Shown here: positions 63,801-64,000 of the stretch, in pieces
Layout of the letters: the number at the start of each line of letters is the position of its first letter
Numbering within the stretch: position 1 is the first letter of the stretch
Source of the DNA: Ptiloglossa arizonensis
Taxonomy: Eukaryota; Arthropoda; Insecta; Hymenoptera; Colletidae
Direction: 5' to 3'
Length of the DNA: 64,000 nt
Assembly: GCF_051014685.1 (NCBI RefSeq)
Contig: NW_027478717.1
Location: 372,001-436,000 of the forward strand
Translations under genes and position numbers: made by a program
Notes under the pieces: generated by a model
What the model saw: only the letters and a program-made list of their open reading frames with translations
The model's database searches: none
Told to the model about the DNA's origin: nothing

Positions 63801-64000
63801 ACAAATTTTTCGCAATTCTGCTGCTCCAAACGCTTAACCAGAATGGGCTAGGGAAAAAATACACGTACCGTTGTAATCGGGCGAGTTTCTACTTTCACAC
63901 GCAACAGGAATTTTTGGGTTAGGTCGATCCGTCCGCGAGATATGGGAGTTTGAAGCCAAGAAATGGTTGAGGAGACAAAAAATTTTTCGCAATTCTGCTG
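60820..64000 (+). repeat. Domain V second 6-monomer HOR run, to window end
   Basis: The 1062-bp period reappears: AACCCTTAACC at 60,820, 61,882 and 62,944. TGGTAATTCTGC at 61,686 and 62,571 is 885 bp apart, a local one-monomer loss. CTTAACTAGAATGG at 59,056 recurs at 62,771 (offset 3715). The last 550 bp repeats the 60.2-60.55 kb block (GGGCTAGGG at 60,305 / 63,845, offset 3540). The array continues past the window end. Confidence 0.75.

Larger units (their letters stand above)
1..64000 (+). repeat. 177-bp satellite array, whole window
   Basis: Head-to-tail tandem repeat filling the window. The spacing of the AGGAATTTTT landmark (10, 184, 361, 539, 716 and onward) gives a 177-bp unit with small indels, about 361 copies. 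A representative right-hand monomer has A55 C32 G43 T47 (42% G+C). Landmarks in the monomer are a CENP-B-box-like 17-mer at 26-42, TCGCGA at 28-33, an A/T tract at 72-82, CCTAGG at 119-124 and an A-run at 126-131 that varies in length. All copies have the same orientation, and I saw no insertion of foreign sequence. Copies differ by substitutions, 1-6 bp indels and whole-monomer gains or losses. The long ORFs run through monomer boundaries because 177 is divisible by 3; they are not genes. The likely role is centromeric or pericentromeric chromatin (inference). Family and species are not recognised. Confidence 0.97.
53441..64000 (+). repeat. Domain V: distinct GGTTAGG/GAAGCCAAG subfamily
   Basis: From about 53,475 most monomers read GGGTTAGGTC where domains I-IV read GGGTTTGGTC. 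Many also read GAAGCCAAG for GAAGCTAAG and GGCAAAAAATTTTTCGC for GGCAACAAATTTTTCGC. The last change makes a 10-bp A5T5 palindrome. No exact CENP-B-box core was seen; the common form is TTCGCGAGATATGGG. The change occurs inside one monomer, at a 1-bp-shortened AATCGGCGAG. Confidence 0.85.

Noticed and set aside
53475..64000. GGGTTAGG strings as interstitial telomere repeats
   Set aside because: The string occurs once per 177-bp monomer and is not tandem. It differs from the left-hand subfamily by a single base.
1..64000. CRISPR array
   Set aside because: There are no short identical repeats separated by unique spacers. The whole 177-bp unit is repeated and diverges throughout its length.
1..64000. 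Transposon insertion, inverted repeat block or tRNA/rRNA gene within the array
   Set aside because: The 177-bp phase can be followed from end to end with only small indels. I saw no reverse-complement monomers and no non-satellite sequence. A systematic alignment would be needed to exclude very short insertions.
1..64000. Identity with a known named satellite (alphoid, CEN178, CentO, CentC)
   Set aside because: The lengths are similar to some, but I can recall no sequence match. A database search with the monomer consensus would decide.

Overview
The whole 64 kb window is one uninterrupted head-to-tail satellite DNA array. The unit is 177 bp (about 361 copies), all on the same strand. I see no unique sequence, gene, RNA gene, transposon or inverted segment in it. 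A typical monomer counts to 42% G+C and holds 8-9 CpG dinucleotides, about what its base composition predicts. The scale, the higher-order repeat (HOR) organisation and the absence of genes point to a eukaryotic centromeric or pericentromeric array. I do not recognise the family: from memory it is not primate alphoid (171 bp), mouse minor satellite, Arabidopsis CEN178, rice CentO or maize CentC. I therefore do not name the organism. Undepleted CpG argues mildly against a genome with heavy germline methylation.

Coordinates in a monomer below count the first A of AGGAATTTTT as 1. Landmarks are: a CENP-B-box-like 17-mer at 26-42; an NruI palindrome TCGCGA at 28-33; an A/T tract at 72-82; an AvrII palindrome CCTAGG at 119-124; and an A-run at 126-131 whose length varies.

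Layout. (I) 1-20,580: long irregular HOR of 18-25 monomers, with anchor monomers recurring every 3.36-4.43 kb. All 11 exact CENP-B-box matches I found lie here. (II) 20,581-32,500: a 4,430-bp (25-monomer) block duplicated in tandem almost without change, then a shortened third copy that also carries a domain I segment. (III) 32,500-42,900: a mosaic with a 3,545-bp period and a nested 1,064-bp tandem duplication. (IV) 42,900-53,440: units of 2,651, 2,474 and 1,945 bp that differ by whole monomers. (V) 53,441-64,000: a different monomer subfamily, starting abruptly inside one monomer, with 11-monomer (1,945 bp) and 6-monomer (1,062 bp) HORs.

There are no cooperating genes here. The likely function is structural: chromatin, perhaps kinetochore assembly. 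The most interesting signal is a sequence in every monomer that fits, or nearly fits, the CENP-B recognition core NTTCGNNNNANNCGGGN. Its degree of match depends on the monomer type and the position in the array. All open reading frames are by-products of the 177 = 3 x 59 repeat length. All positions and comparisons were made by eye, so block edges are good to about 20 bp.
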